NCBI GenBank assembly: GCA_015232935.1 | Contig: JADFYT010000092.1 | Span: 1-8,507, forward strand | Direction of reading: 5' to 3' | Source of the DNA: Desulfamplus sp. | Lineage (GTDB): Bacteria > Desulfobacterota > Desulfobacteria > Desulfobacterales > Desulfobacteraceae | Length of the DNA stretch: 8,507 bases | Shown here: positions 1 through 6,091 of the stretch, one piece after another | How the letters are laid out: every line of letters starts with the position of its first letter | Position numbering within the stretch: the first letter of the stretch is position 1 | Translations under genes and position numbers: made by a program | Notes under the pieces: model-generated | Seen by the model: the letters and a program-made list of their open reading frames with translations, nothing else | Told to the model about the DNA's origin: nothing | Database searches by the model: none

Positions 1-1
1 C

Positions 2-514
2 AAAACCATGCTTGAAGATTCAGATTATAAAATACGGGTAGAAGGGTTAAAAAAAATATGTTCCGGAAACAATACCTGTACCAAAAACAATACTGACAAT
101 ACTGATACAAAGAGAAATAAAAAGCATTGTAACGGCAAAGAGACGATCTGGAACTATCCTGAAGTTATTGTCAACTCAATGGAGGGAAACATTGCTGAGA
201 AATACTGGCTTGCCAATGCATTTGCTGCGGCAAAAAATCCGGATGCCCTGCCATACCTTGAAAAATTGAGTGCTGACAGATCTGTCAATGTTCAGTGTGC
301 CGCTGTTGAAGCCATTGGAAATATTATAACTACTCAATACAATGCTAATAACACGCATAGCATGAAAAATCCGATCAGTACAATTTCGCAAAATACAAAC
401 CATACAGATACAATAAAAATGATTGGACTTTTGCAAAACAAAATTATTGACAGCTCTGAGTGGTATGTTCAAAAAAGTGCATATAATGCCTTGAGAAAGA
501 TAAGAAAAATATGA
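2..514 (+). CDS. HEAT-repeat protein, C-terminal part (5' end outside window)
   Basis: The reading frame is open to the left edge. The first ATG is at 8, but no ribosome binding site is visible and the first residues already look like the second helix of a HEAT repeat, so the gene probably starts upstream. About 170 residues are seen. Residues roughly 58-104 (from Met8) form a good HEAT/PBS-lyase-type helical pair, with the pattern WLANAFAAAKNPDALPYL then VNVQCAAVEAIGNI. The last 20 residues (SSEWYVQKSAYNALRKI) form another. Between them lie two Asn/Thr-rich stretches (about residues 20-43 and 108-135) that look like low-complexity insertions. HEAT repeats form protein-binding alpha-solenoids; the partner here is unknown. 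The TGA stop overlaps the ATG of the next small ORF, and the CPBP protease follows on the same strand, so the three may be co-translated. The fold call is fairly safe; no specific function can be given. Confidence 0.75.
   Translation, partial: KTMLEDSDYKIRVEGLKKICSGNNTCTKNNTDNTDTKRNKKHCNGKETIWNYPEVIVNSMEGNIAEKYWLANAFAAAKNPDALPYLEKLSADRSVNVQCAAVEAIGNIITTQYNANNTHSMKNPISTISQNTNHTDTIKMIGLLQNKIIDSSEWYVQKSAYNALRKIRKI
68..105 (+). repeat. Short AACAATAC-type repeats in the HEAT gene
   Basis: AACAATAC occurs at 68-75 and again at 86-93, 18 bp apart, and ACAATACTG is repeated back to back from about 88 (ACAATACTGACAATACTG). In frame they encode an Asn/Thr-rich stretch (NNT..KNNTDNTDT) inside the HEAT protein. 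This looks like slippage-type expansion within a coding region rather than a mobile element. Confidence 0.55.
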
Positions 515-627
515 ACATAGGCAGCTTTGCTGCAATTGTTATTACAGGATTGAAATTCCTGAGCAAGAACGTAAGCGGCTTGACTGCAATTAGTATCTTA
601 TTGAAAGTCCCGAGCAAGAAAATATAA
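511..627 (+). CDS. Candidate small ORF, 38-aa cationic hydrophobic peptide
   Basis: An ATG at 511 overlaps the TGA stop of the HEAT gene (ATGA), and the ORF ends with TAA at 625-627, one base before the ATG of the protease gene. It therefore fills the gap between two genes with junctions typical of translational coupling. The predicted peptide begins MNIGSFAAIVITGLKFLSK and ends ILLKVPSKKI. It has five lysines and no Asp or Glu, and is otherwise mainly hydrophobic or small residues. It contains an imperfect in-frame duplication: residues about 4-19 resemble 22-36, with a one-codon difference. There is no good Shine-Dalgarno (only the weak GAGAAAG around 493-499). It could be a small membrane peptide, a substrate or partner of the adjacent protease, or a chance ORF in a repeat-containing spacer. 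No family was recognised. Confidence 0.4.
   Translation: MNIGSFAAIVITGLKFLSKNVSGLTAISILLKVPSKKI
521..620 (+). repeat. Imperfect tandem direct repeat, two copies of about 46-49 bp
   Basis: Copy 1 (521-569) starts GCAGCTTTGCTGCAATT and ends CTGAGCAAGAA. Copy 2 (575-620) starts GCGGCTTGACTGCAATT and ends CCGAGCAAGAA. The offset is 54 bp at the shared GCAATT and 51 bp at the shared GAGCAAGAA, so the copies differ by a 3-bp indel that keeps the frame of the 38-codon ORF. It lies wholly between the HEAT gene and the protease gene. Confidence 0.65.
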
Positions 628-628
628 A

Positions 629-1348
629 ATGAAATCAGAAGCAAATCAGCATATAAAAAGCAGCAAGAATATTCTACCCTTTCCTTTTCTCCTGGCAGCC
701 ACAACTATTATTCTTGCCTGTGAAGCAGTCGGCGGGATAGTTTTGAACAATATACTATCCTCCTTGCAGACTATCTTTATTCTCAGAACCCTGGAACTGA
801 CATTTATGCTTATTCTTCTAAGATATATGGATAATGGATTTGAACATCTGGGGATATCATATAGAAAGACTGGAAAAAAGACTCTTTATAAAGGAATTAA
901 AACAGGTATTGTCTGGTCACTGTTCTTTGGAATTGCCGCATTTATAGCCGGTGTCCTAATTTTTTGCAGAACTATCAAGCCCCCATTTGATTTTATAGCA
1001 TCCAGGTTGCCTGAAAATTCATATGATCTTGCACTGTTTATGTTTACCGGATGCATTATAGGCCCAATTGCTGAAGAGTTTTTTTTCAGAGGATTTTTAT
1101 ATTCCTGTTTCAGGCGATACGGCGTGTGGATAAGTATATTCTTAAGCACTCTTTTGTTTGCACTTTGTCATATGCCAGAGGGCGGAACATTTTCAAGTAT
1201 CAGCAATATTCCACCAATACCGTTGACAGGTGGCGTTGTGTTTGGACTGTCGTATGAATACTCAAAAAGCCTTGCCGCACCTGTAATCATTCATGCTCTT
1301 GGCAATATGGCCATCTTCTCGATAAGTTTCATTGCAATCAGTCAATGA
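629..1348 (+). CDS. CPBP-family intramembrane glutamic protease (CAAX protease / Abi-like)
   Basis: The 239-aa protein is very hydrophobic, with several membrane helices (about 18-40, 47-65, 93-113, 135-150, 165-181, 198-215, 220-237). All family motifs are visible. Motif 1 is IGPIAEEFFFRGF, with Glu149, Glu150 and Arg154. Motif 2 is FALCH, with Phe177 and His181. Motif 3 is HALGN, with His222 and Asn226. These residues form the active site in the Rce1/CPBP fold, so the protein should be catalytically competent. Family members cleave prenylated proteins in eukaryotes; in bacteria they act in peptide processing, bacteriocin self-immunity or sorting-type systems. The substrate here cannot be told from sequence. 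The ATG at 629 has no clear Shine-Dalgarno but lies one base after the stop of the preceding 38-codon ORF, which suggests translational coupling. The gene converges on thiQ. Confidence 0.9.
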   Translation: MKSEANQHIKSSKNILPFPFLLAATTIILACEAVGGIVLNNILSSLQTIFILRTLELTFMLILLRYMDNGFEHLGISYRKTGKKTLYKGIKTGIVWSLFFGIAAFIAGVLIFCRTIKPPFDFIASRLPENSYDLALFMFTGCIIGPIAEEFFFRGFLYSCFRRYGVWISIFLSTLLFALCHMPEGGTFSSISNIPPIPLTGGVVFGLSYEYSKSLAAPVIIHALGNMAIFSISFIAISQ

Positions 1349-1368
1349 TCTTGATATTGCCTATGCCA

Positions 1369-1386
1369 AGCCAGGTCGACCTGGCT
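1369..1386. terminator. Perfect 18-bp palindrome between convergent genes, possible bidirectional terminator
   Basis: AGCCAGGTCGACCTGGCT is a perfect inverted repeat (7-bp stem plus a self-complementary TCGA centre). It lies in the 43-bp gap between the end of the protease gene (1348) and the end of thiQ (1392). The position fits a shared terminator, but neither side has a clean T-tract (CATCTTT on the + side), so a protein-binding palindrome or a weak/Rho-assisted terminator is also possible. Confidence 0.5.
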
Positions 1387-1391
1387 CATCT

Positions 1392-2648
1392 TTACCACGC
1401 TTGAGTCTCATCCTGATTAAATATTTTAATTCCTGCCCGGTCGATTCTCAAAAATATTGGTTTTCCAATCTCAGGAATAGGAGCATGGCCTGGTATGTCA
1501 AAAAAAAGAGTACGCTCCTGTTCTTCTCGCTCTTCCTGTCTTTTTTCTTGCTTTTCCCGCTTTTCTTCCCCTTTTCCAGATGTTTTAACCCTGCAATTAT
1601 TGCGGTTCAATTTATTTTGATTTATTAGAAAAACATTATCTGATTTCCATCTTTTCAAAACCGTATTCATATAAGTTGTAATAGATATTTTACGGACAGA
1701 ACCCTGAAAGAATATACTCTTGGTTATACCTGAAATGACCGTATCACCTCCCATGCCTGATTTTTCAAAAAAAGTTTCTTTGTTAGCAATATCAGAAGCG
1801 ACATCTTCAGAAACAACAGAGGCAGAGTCAGGCATAATAAGAATCTTGCACCCTGCTCCACAGGATATGTTTTCAGGAGTATTGACGTTTTCATGGGCAT
1901 CCATGCTTTCAGGCAGGTCTCTCAAATCAATGATATTTTGAAATCCTAAAAAATCAGCAACTGTTATGTTGACAGGTTTGTGATATACATTCTCAGGAGA
2001 GCCAATCTGCTGAATTCTTCCATTACTCATTACGCATACCAGATCAGAAACCGCAAATGCCTCATTATGGTCATGGGTCACCCATATTGTGGTGATGGCG
2101 GTTTTGTTGAGTATCATGGATAAATCAGAAAGAAGGCGTTCACGCAATCGTCTGTCTAAAGCCCCTAAAGGTTCATCCAGCATGATCAGGTGAGGCGATG
2201 GCGCAAGAGTTCTGGCAAGAGCAACACGCTGACGCTCTCCTCCTGATAGCTCTTTAATATCCCTTTTGGCATATTGTTCAAGATTTACCAATTCAAGCAT
2301 CTCACTTACTCTTGATGCGATATCTTTTTTTGACATTCGTTTCATCTCAAGGCCAAAAGAGATGTTTTTAAACACATTGCGGTGTGGAAACAGAGCAAAA
2401 TCCTGAAACATCATACCAAAATTTCTCCGATACGAGGGTAAATCGCTCATATCTCTACCCCGAAAGAATATGCTACCGAAACTTGGCTTCTCAAGACCTG
2501 CGATAATACGCAACAGAGTTGTCTTTCCACATCCAGAAGGGCCAAGAAGAGAAAGAGAGCTCCCTCTGTTGATGGATATGTTAATATCATTTAAGATACT
2601 TTCTGAATCTGACTTAAAATAGATATGATCCAGAACAAGTTCATTCAT
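1392..2648 (-). CDS. thiQ: Thiamine ABC transporter ATP-binding protein ThiQ, long form with TOBE-like C-terminus
   Basis: This ABC ATPase should power thiamine import together with ThiP and ThiB at the inner membrane. The ATG at 2648 (418 aa) is preferred because GGGAGAAAGG lies 7 nt before it; an in-frame ATG at 2666, 3 nt after the thiP stop, would add six residues. Visible motifs are Walker A GPSGCGKTT (36-44), Q-loop Gln82, signature LSGGERQ (134-140), Walker B LIMLDEP (154-160) and the switch His192 in WVTHD. ThiQ is about 230 aa in E. coli. Here the ATPase domain is followed by about 180 more residues that resemble a PotA/FbpC-type TOBE domain, with beta-rich segments near 270-335 and 390-412. 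This region is interrupted by a Glu/Lys/Arg/Gln block at 357-379. The substrate assignment rests on operon context and the TPP riboswitch, since the ATPase alone would fit iron or polyamine systems too. Confidence 0.87.
   Translation of the reverse strand: MNELVLDHIYFKSDSESILNDINISINRGSSLSLLGPSGCGKTTLLRIIAGLEKPSFGSIFFRGRDMSDLPSYRRNFGMMFQDFALFPHRNVFKNISFGLEMKRMSKKDIASRVSEMLELVNLEQYAKRDIKELSGGERQRVALARTLAPSPHLIMLDEPLGALDRRLRERLLSDLSMILNKTAITTIWVTHDHNEAFAVSDLVCVMSNGRIQQIGSPENVYHKPVNITVADFLGFQNIIDLRDLPESMDAHENVNTPENISCGAGCKILIMPDSASVVSEDVASDIANKETFFEKSGMGGDTVISGITKSIFFQGSVRKISITTYMNTVLKRWKSDNVFLINQNKLNRNNCRVKTSGKGEEKREKQEKRQEEREEQERTLFFDIPGHAPIPEIGKPIFLRIDRAGIKIFNQDETQAW
1512..1580 (-). repeat. 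Polypurine tract encoding a charged E/K/R/Q block inside thiQ
   Basis: On the + strand this is an almost pure C/T run, for example TTCTTCTCGCTCTTCCTGTC and CTTTTCCCGCTTTTCTTCCC; the coding strand is purine-rich. It encodes residues 357-379 of ThiQ (GEEKREKQEKRQEEREEQER core), which has no counterpart in ordinary ThiQ or TOBE domains. The quasi-repeated GAA/AAA/AGA/CAG codons suggest growth by replication slippage. Confidence 0.6.
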
Positions 2649-2669
2649 TGCCAACCTTTCTCCCATGAA

Positions 2670-4385
2670 TTAAAAACCTTCGTGTCCAAATCGTCTTATA
2701 TTCTCTATAAAAACAAACCCGGAGGCTGTGACCAGCATAAGTATTGACGACATGGCCATAGCCTGGCCATAGTTCATGGCTCCAGGCTGGCCAAGAAATC
2801 TGTATATAGTTACAGGTATAGTTGTCAATTCAGGTCTTGCCGCAAACAATGTGGCACCAAATTCCCCAAGGCTTATCGTAAAAGCAAATATAGCTCCAAT
2901 GGAGAGAGCCCTTGCAATAACAGGAAGTTCAATGTGCATCCATACCCTTAAAGGAGACGCACCCATTATAAAAGCCGCCTCTTTCAAACTTGACGGGATG
3001 GCTCTCAATGCGGGTAAAACAGCTCTAACCACAAAGGGAAAGGCAACTAAAGTATGAATTACAGGAATAAGCACCACAGATGTCCTCAAATTAAGAGGCG
3101 GCCTGTCCAAAGTAATTATCATGCCAAATCCAAGAGTTACTGCTGATGTGGAAAGGGGCAGCATAAAAACAGGTTCAAGAAATTTTCCAGACAATCTTCC
3201 AGGCTCAAGATCAGCATATTTTCTTATCAGGTACGCCGCACATCCTCCGACAACCAATGCCATGGCAAGAGTTGACAAAGCAAAAACAAGAGAGTTGGAT
3301 ATTGCTAAAAAAGGCGGGATATAAAAAATAGACCCTGAAGGGTTTAACAAAAGCTCTCTATAAAATATCAAGGAGATGGTGCCATTATAATATAAAGATC
3401 TGAAAATCAAAGCTGCAATGGGTGCTCCGCAAAGAGCAATAATAAAAAAGATGCAGAGAAATATCGCACTTTTTTCGCTCAGACAAGCTGGTTTTCTCAA
3501 GGCAAATTTTTCTGACTCCGGTAGAAAGCGAGAGTTTTTTCTCTGGATCAGCGTGTAAATCCACATCATTGCAAATGTAAACAGGATCTGGAGAAGAGAC
3601 AAGCAGGAGGCAACAGGAAGATTGAACAGGTGTGCGGCCTGTCTGTATATTTCTACTTCAAGGGTGGAAAACGAGGGGCCTCCAAGGATCAATATGACAC
3701 CAAAGCTCGAAAAACAGAAAATAAAAACCAGTGTGGACGATGCTATAATCGCAGGTTTAAGCAGAGGCAGAGTAATTTTGAAAAAAATATTGATACCATT
3801 AGCTCCTAACATGGAGGCGGCCTCTTTCATCTCTTTTCCCATGGATGACCAGAATGCACAGGTTATTCTGAGTACCACGGAAAAATTATAGAAAAGGTGA
3901 GCCATAAGAATCATGGAGATGGAATGTTCAGGTTGCATAAAACTCGACAGCCAATTGAGAAAATCAGCAACTGCACTATTTCCATCTTGAGTAACTCCGA
4001 GCAATCCGCTGCTGCCTGAAATATCTCTTATTGAATATGCCAGACTCTGGAAGGCTGACGCAACGACAATAGTTGGCAGAACAAAGGGGAGTGTGGCTAA
4101 TGTCATGACTATTTTTTTACCTTTGAAATCAAAGGTTCCCATGACCCAGGCACATGGCAATGAGACAATCAGCGTCAAAATGGTTGAAACAGATGCCTGC
4201 CAGAATGTAAACCAGATAATTCCGGCCATACGTGAAGATTGAAGTATTTTAAACAGACTCAGAAAAGAAAAGGACGTCTCGTCAAAAAAACTTTTTATAA
4301 AAATTCCGGCAAGAGGGTAAACGTAGAAAACAGCAAGAAAAACAACAGGAATCCCTCCTGCCATAATTGGAATAATCCTTGACAT
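2670..4385 (-). CDS. thiP: Thiamine ABC transporter permease ThiP (two fused membrane domains)
   Basis: This inner-membrane permease of the binding-protein-dependent type forms the thiamine channel. The 571-aa length compares with about 536 in E. coli ThiP. It contains two tandem BPD_transp_1 domains, each with an EAA loop that docks the ATPase. The first is at about 188-213 (KEAASMLGANGINIFFKITL) and the second at about 468-494 (KEAAFIMGASPLRVWMHIEL). About a dozen hydrophobic helices are spread through both halves. The ATG at 4385 is chosen because its A is shared with the thiB TGA stop (TGATG), a stop-restart junction. An in-frame GTG at 4406 would overlap thiB by 22 bp and add seven polar residues (MDRVDVV), which is less likely. 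No strong Shine-Dalgarno is present, consistent with coupling to thiB translation. thiQ follows closely downstream. Confidence 0.92.
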   Translation of the reverse strand: MSRIIPIMAGGIPVVFLAVFYVYPLAGIFIKSFFDETSFSFLSLFKILQSSRMAGIIWFTFWQASVSTILTLIVSLPCAWVMGTFDFKGKKIVMTLATLPFVLPTIVVASAFQSLAYSIRDISGSSGLLGVTQDGNSAVADFLNWLSSFMQPEHSISMILMAHLFYNFSVVLRITCAFWSSMGKEMKEAASMLGANGINIFFKITLPLLKPAIIASSTLVFIFCFSSFGVILILGGPSFSTLEVEIYRQAAHLFNLPVASCLSLLQILFTFAMMWIYTLIQRKNSRFLPESEKFALRKPACLSEKSAIFLCIFFIIALCGAPIAALIFRSLYYNGTISLIFYRELLLNPSGSIFYIPPFLAISNSLVFALSTLAMALVVGGCAAYLIRKYADLEPGRLSGKFLEPVFMLPLSTSAVTLGFGMIITLDRPPLNLRTSVVLIPVIHTLVAFPFVVRAVLPALRAIPSSLKEAAFIMGASPLRVWMHIELPVIARALSIGAIFAFTISLGEFGATLFAARPELTTIPVTIYRFLGQPGAMNYGQAMAMSSILMLVTASGFVFIENIRRFGHEGF

Positions 4386-5533
4386 CACAACATCAACTCT
4401 GTCCACTTTTCAATCCATATTTCTCTTTTTTCACTGATTTGATCATATGGCAATGTAGCAGGCAGAGCAGTAATTCTTGCGTGTTTTTGAAATACTTCAG
4501 GCAGTCTGGCATTACGGTTTGCAGGAAATACAAACATCTGAAGAGGGATATCTTCCTGAAAAGTCTCTGAAAGAAGAAAATCTATCAGCTTTTTTGCAAG
4601 CTCCAGATTTGCAGAACCTTTAAGAATACCTGCAAATTCAACCTGCCTGAATGCAGACCCGTTTTCTGTAACAACACCGGTCGGAGCTTCCAGCGAACTG
4701 TTCTTGCCCGAAGCATCCTCTCCTTTGCCAGACAGATCTTTATCTTTGGCAAAGTGAACTTCAGCCGCAGGACTTGAGGCATAACTGACTACAATCGGGC
4801 GATCGCCATCTGATGCAGCTGAAAATTTGCCCCAGTATGCCTCTTTCCAGCCATTTGTTATAAAGATATCGTTATTTTTCAATTTTTTCCAGAACTCAAA
4901 GGCACCAGATTCTCCAAACCTGCTGACTGTTGTAAGCAAAAAAGCAAGACCCGGGGAGGAAGTAGCTGGATTTTGAATAGCAAGAAGACCCTTATATTCT
5001 GGCTTAATCAGATCCTCTAACATGGCAGGTGGCGATAAATGGTGCTCTGCAAACCATTTTTTATCGTAGTTAAGGCAGACATCACCAAAATCAACTGGAA
5101 GAAGCCTGTTTTCAGAATCAAGTTTCAATGTATCATCCACATCTTTAAGATTTGATGATGAGTATGGAATAAATATATCTGCCTTGATAGCTCTGCTTAA
5201 AAAAGTATTGTCAACACCATAAAATATATCAGCAAGAGGATTATTTTTTGAAAGTATTGCCTTGTTTAATGCCTCTCCGGCATCACCAGCCTTTAAAAAG
5301 ATGATCTTTGCATTGTTTTGTTTTTCAAATACTGCAACAACCTCTTCGCTTACACTGAAGCTGTCATGAGTCATAACCGTGATCTTTTTTACGACAGAGT
5401 GGTCATAATTTTTGCTCTGTCGTTCTAAAACCAGCACGTTTTGTTTTCCCTCTTTTGTATCCTGACAAACCACGGAAGATGCAACAACAATAGTTAAAAG
5501 AGAAACTATAATCAGATAACCCATTTTTTTCAT
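4385..5533 (-). CDS. thiB: Thiamine ABC transporter periplasmic binding protein ThiB
   Basis: This extracytoplasmic solute-binding protein captures thiamine and its phosphates and delivers them to ThiP. The 382-aa protein begins with a signal peptide (MKK, hydrophobic core 6-22). Cys23 follows SSVV, which is a poor lipobox, so a soluble periplasmic protein is more likely than a lipoprotein. Segments match E. coli ThiB in order: TVMTHDSF (52-59), ADIFYGVDNTFL, PVDFGDVCLNYDKKW, NPATSSPGLAFLL, TNGWKEAYWGKF, VVSYASSPAAEV, FPANRNARLP and the C-terminal WIEKWTEL. Compared with E. coli it has a longer polar linker after the signal peptide (24-49) and an insert of roughly 15 residues (DLSGKGEDASGKNSSLEAP). 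The ATG at 5533 has AAAAGGAG 8 nt upstream; the ATG three codons later is less well placed. It is the first gene of the operon, behind the TPP riboswitch and terminator. Confidence 0.92.
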   Translation of the reverse strand: MKKMGYLIIVSLLTIVVASSVVCQDTKEGKQNVLVLERQSKNYDHSVVKKITVMTHDSFSVSEEVVAVFEKQNNAKIIFLKAGDAGEALNKAILSKNNPLADIFYGVDNTFLSRAIKADIFIPYSSSNLKDVDDTLKLDSENRLLPVDFGDVCLNYDKKWFAEHHLSPPAMLEDLIKPEYKGLLAIQNPATSSPGLAFLLTTVSRFGESGAFEFWKKLKNNDIFITNGWKEAYWGKFSAASDGDRPIVVSYASSPAAEVHFAKDKDLSGKGEDASGKNSSLEAPTGVVTENGSAFRQVEFAGILKGSANLELAKKLIDFLLSETFQEDIPLQMFVFPANRNARLPEVFQKHARITALPATLPYDQISEKREIWIEKWTELML

Positions 5534-5620
5534 AAACTATACTCCTTTTAATGGTCATGGCCGGATTGTGTCCGCCTTCAATCATAAGGGGTTTGATAAA
5601 AAGGCGAGCAATTTCTTCTA

Positions 5621-5676
5621 TAAAATAAAAAACCACCCTCTCATACAAATATAATTGCAACAAATAGAGGATGGCT
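5621..5676 (-). terminator. Intrinsic terminator of the TPP riboswitch expression platform
   Basis: On the - strand AGCCATCCTCT (5676-5666) pairs over 11 bp, with two G-U pairs, with AGAGGGTGGTT (5641-5631). The run TTTTTTATTTTA follows (5632-5621). It lies between the aptamer and the thiB ribosome binding site, exactly where a transcription-attenuating terminator belongs. The + strand also has a T-run after the stem (5676-5686), so it may work in both directions. Confidence 0.85.
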
Positions 5677-5687
5677 TTATTTTTTTA

Positions 5688-5773
5688 TCATTCCCTACGT
5701 CGGCATTATCCGTATCAGGTTAAGCGGTCGGGATAGAATCCCCTCTCAGCAAACAGTTTGGCTCCCGCAATCA
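5688..5773 (-). promoter_or_regulatory. TPP riboswitch aptamer (THI box) controlling thiBPQ
   Basis: Read on the - strand, the conserved core elements appear in order: GGGAGCC, then GCTGAGAGGGGAT, a short variable arm (TTCTATCCCGACCGC), TTAACCTGATACGGATAAT, and GCCGACGTAGGGAA. The CUGAGA and ACCUGAU...GGAUAAUGCC...GUAGGGA segments are the pyrimidine- and pyrophosphate-sensor parts of the known TPP aptamer. The closing stem is weak (UGAUUGC with GGAAUGA, two mismatches). Bound TPP should lower expression of the transporter. The downstream intrinsic terminator indicates transcriptional control. Confidence 0.96.
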
Positions 5774-5883
5774 ATATTTCAAAATTTTTACTACTATTTT
5801 GAGTCTACAATCTTTGATGTTATTATTAATCTGGATGTACGAACATGTCAATGCTATTTATACTGATATTAATATTTCAAAAT
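5773..5883. repeat. Exact 13-bp direct repeat flanking the thi promoter
   Basis: AATATTTCAAAAT occurs at 5773-5785 and 5871-5883, 98 bp apart, with the candidate thi promoter between them. It could be a regulator site pair or a chance match in AT-rich DNA. Confidence 0.35.
5822..5851 (-). promoter_or_regulatory. Candidate sigma70 promoter of the thi operon
   Basis: On the - strand a perfect TTGACA (5851-5846) is followed after 18 bp by AATAAT (5827-5822, 5 of 6 matches to TATAAT). Transcription would start near 5815, about 40 bases before the TPP aptamer, giving a leader of roughly 280 nt before thiB. The location and the match are both good; it is untested. Confidence 0.65.
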
Positions 5884-5910
5884 GAGAATTTTCATACCAC
5901 ATATTCAACC

Positions 5911-5939
5911 TTGACTTGTTGAATCAATTTCAATAAGAT
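5911..5939 (+). promoter_or_regulatory. Candidate sigma70 promoter for the 6092 gene and glnE
   Basis: TTGACT (5911-5916, 5 of 6) and TAAGAT (5934-5939, 4 of 6) are separated by the ideal 17 bp. Transcription would begin near 5946 and leave a leader of about 145 nt before the ATG at 6092. In AT-rich DNA such matches also occur by chance. Confidence 0.45.
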
Positions 5940-6091
5940 TTAATTATCAAGCAATTAAACTCAAACACCAAATAGAATAATTTGTAAGAGATCGCTAATT
6001 GGTACCTATGTTCAAACTATAAGTGTACATCAGTTACATCATGCCAAAAAATTACCAATCACTTTAATTGATCAAGAAAGGAGATACCATT

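Larger units (their letters stand above)
5774..6091. other. Divergent intergenic region without a recognised gene
   Basis: This AT-rich stretch of about 320 bp separates the thi riboswitch from the + strand gene at 6092. It holds the two candidate promoters listed separately and an exact 13-bp direct repeat. It also has a 7-bp long-distance inverted repeat in the + strand leader (ATTGGTA at 5998-6004, TACCAAT at 6053-6059). Open frames here are very short and lack ribosome binding sites. No tRNA or known RNA structure was recognised. Confidence 0.6.

Noticed and set aside
1332..1628. Open frame on the + strand after the protease gene
   Set aside because: It lies mostly antisense to thiQ, overlaps the end of the protease gene, has no ribosome binding site, and its apparent protein is the complement of the polypurine block.
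4386..4406. GTG start at 4406 for thiP
   Set aside because: It would add seven polar residues and a 22-bp overlap; the TGATG junction with an ATG at 4385 is the more usual arrangement.
5465..5467. Cys23 of ThiB as a lipoprotein attachment site
   Set aside because: The preceding residues SSVV do not fit the lipobox, which needs a small residue just before Cys; ordinary signal peptide export is more likely.
1392..5533. Iron(III) or polyamine ABC transporter as an alternative identity
   Set aside because: The ATPase alone would allow it, but the binding protein matches ThiB along its length and a clear TPP riboswitch precedes the operon.
5403..5663. 86-codon frame on the - strand in the thi leader
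   Set aside because: It runs through the terminator stem and the thiB start region in another frame; the leader is explained by the riboswitch expression platform.
5835..5885. 16-codon ORF on the + strand in the intergenic region
   Set aside because: It has no ribosome binding site, overlaps the candidate thi promoter, and shows no coding character.
5999..6015. Possible sigma54 promoter (TTGGTACCTATGTTCA)
   Set aside because: The -24 GG is present, but the -12 position reads CA instead of GC, so the key element is missing despite the nearby nitrogen-control gene.
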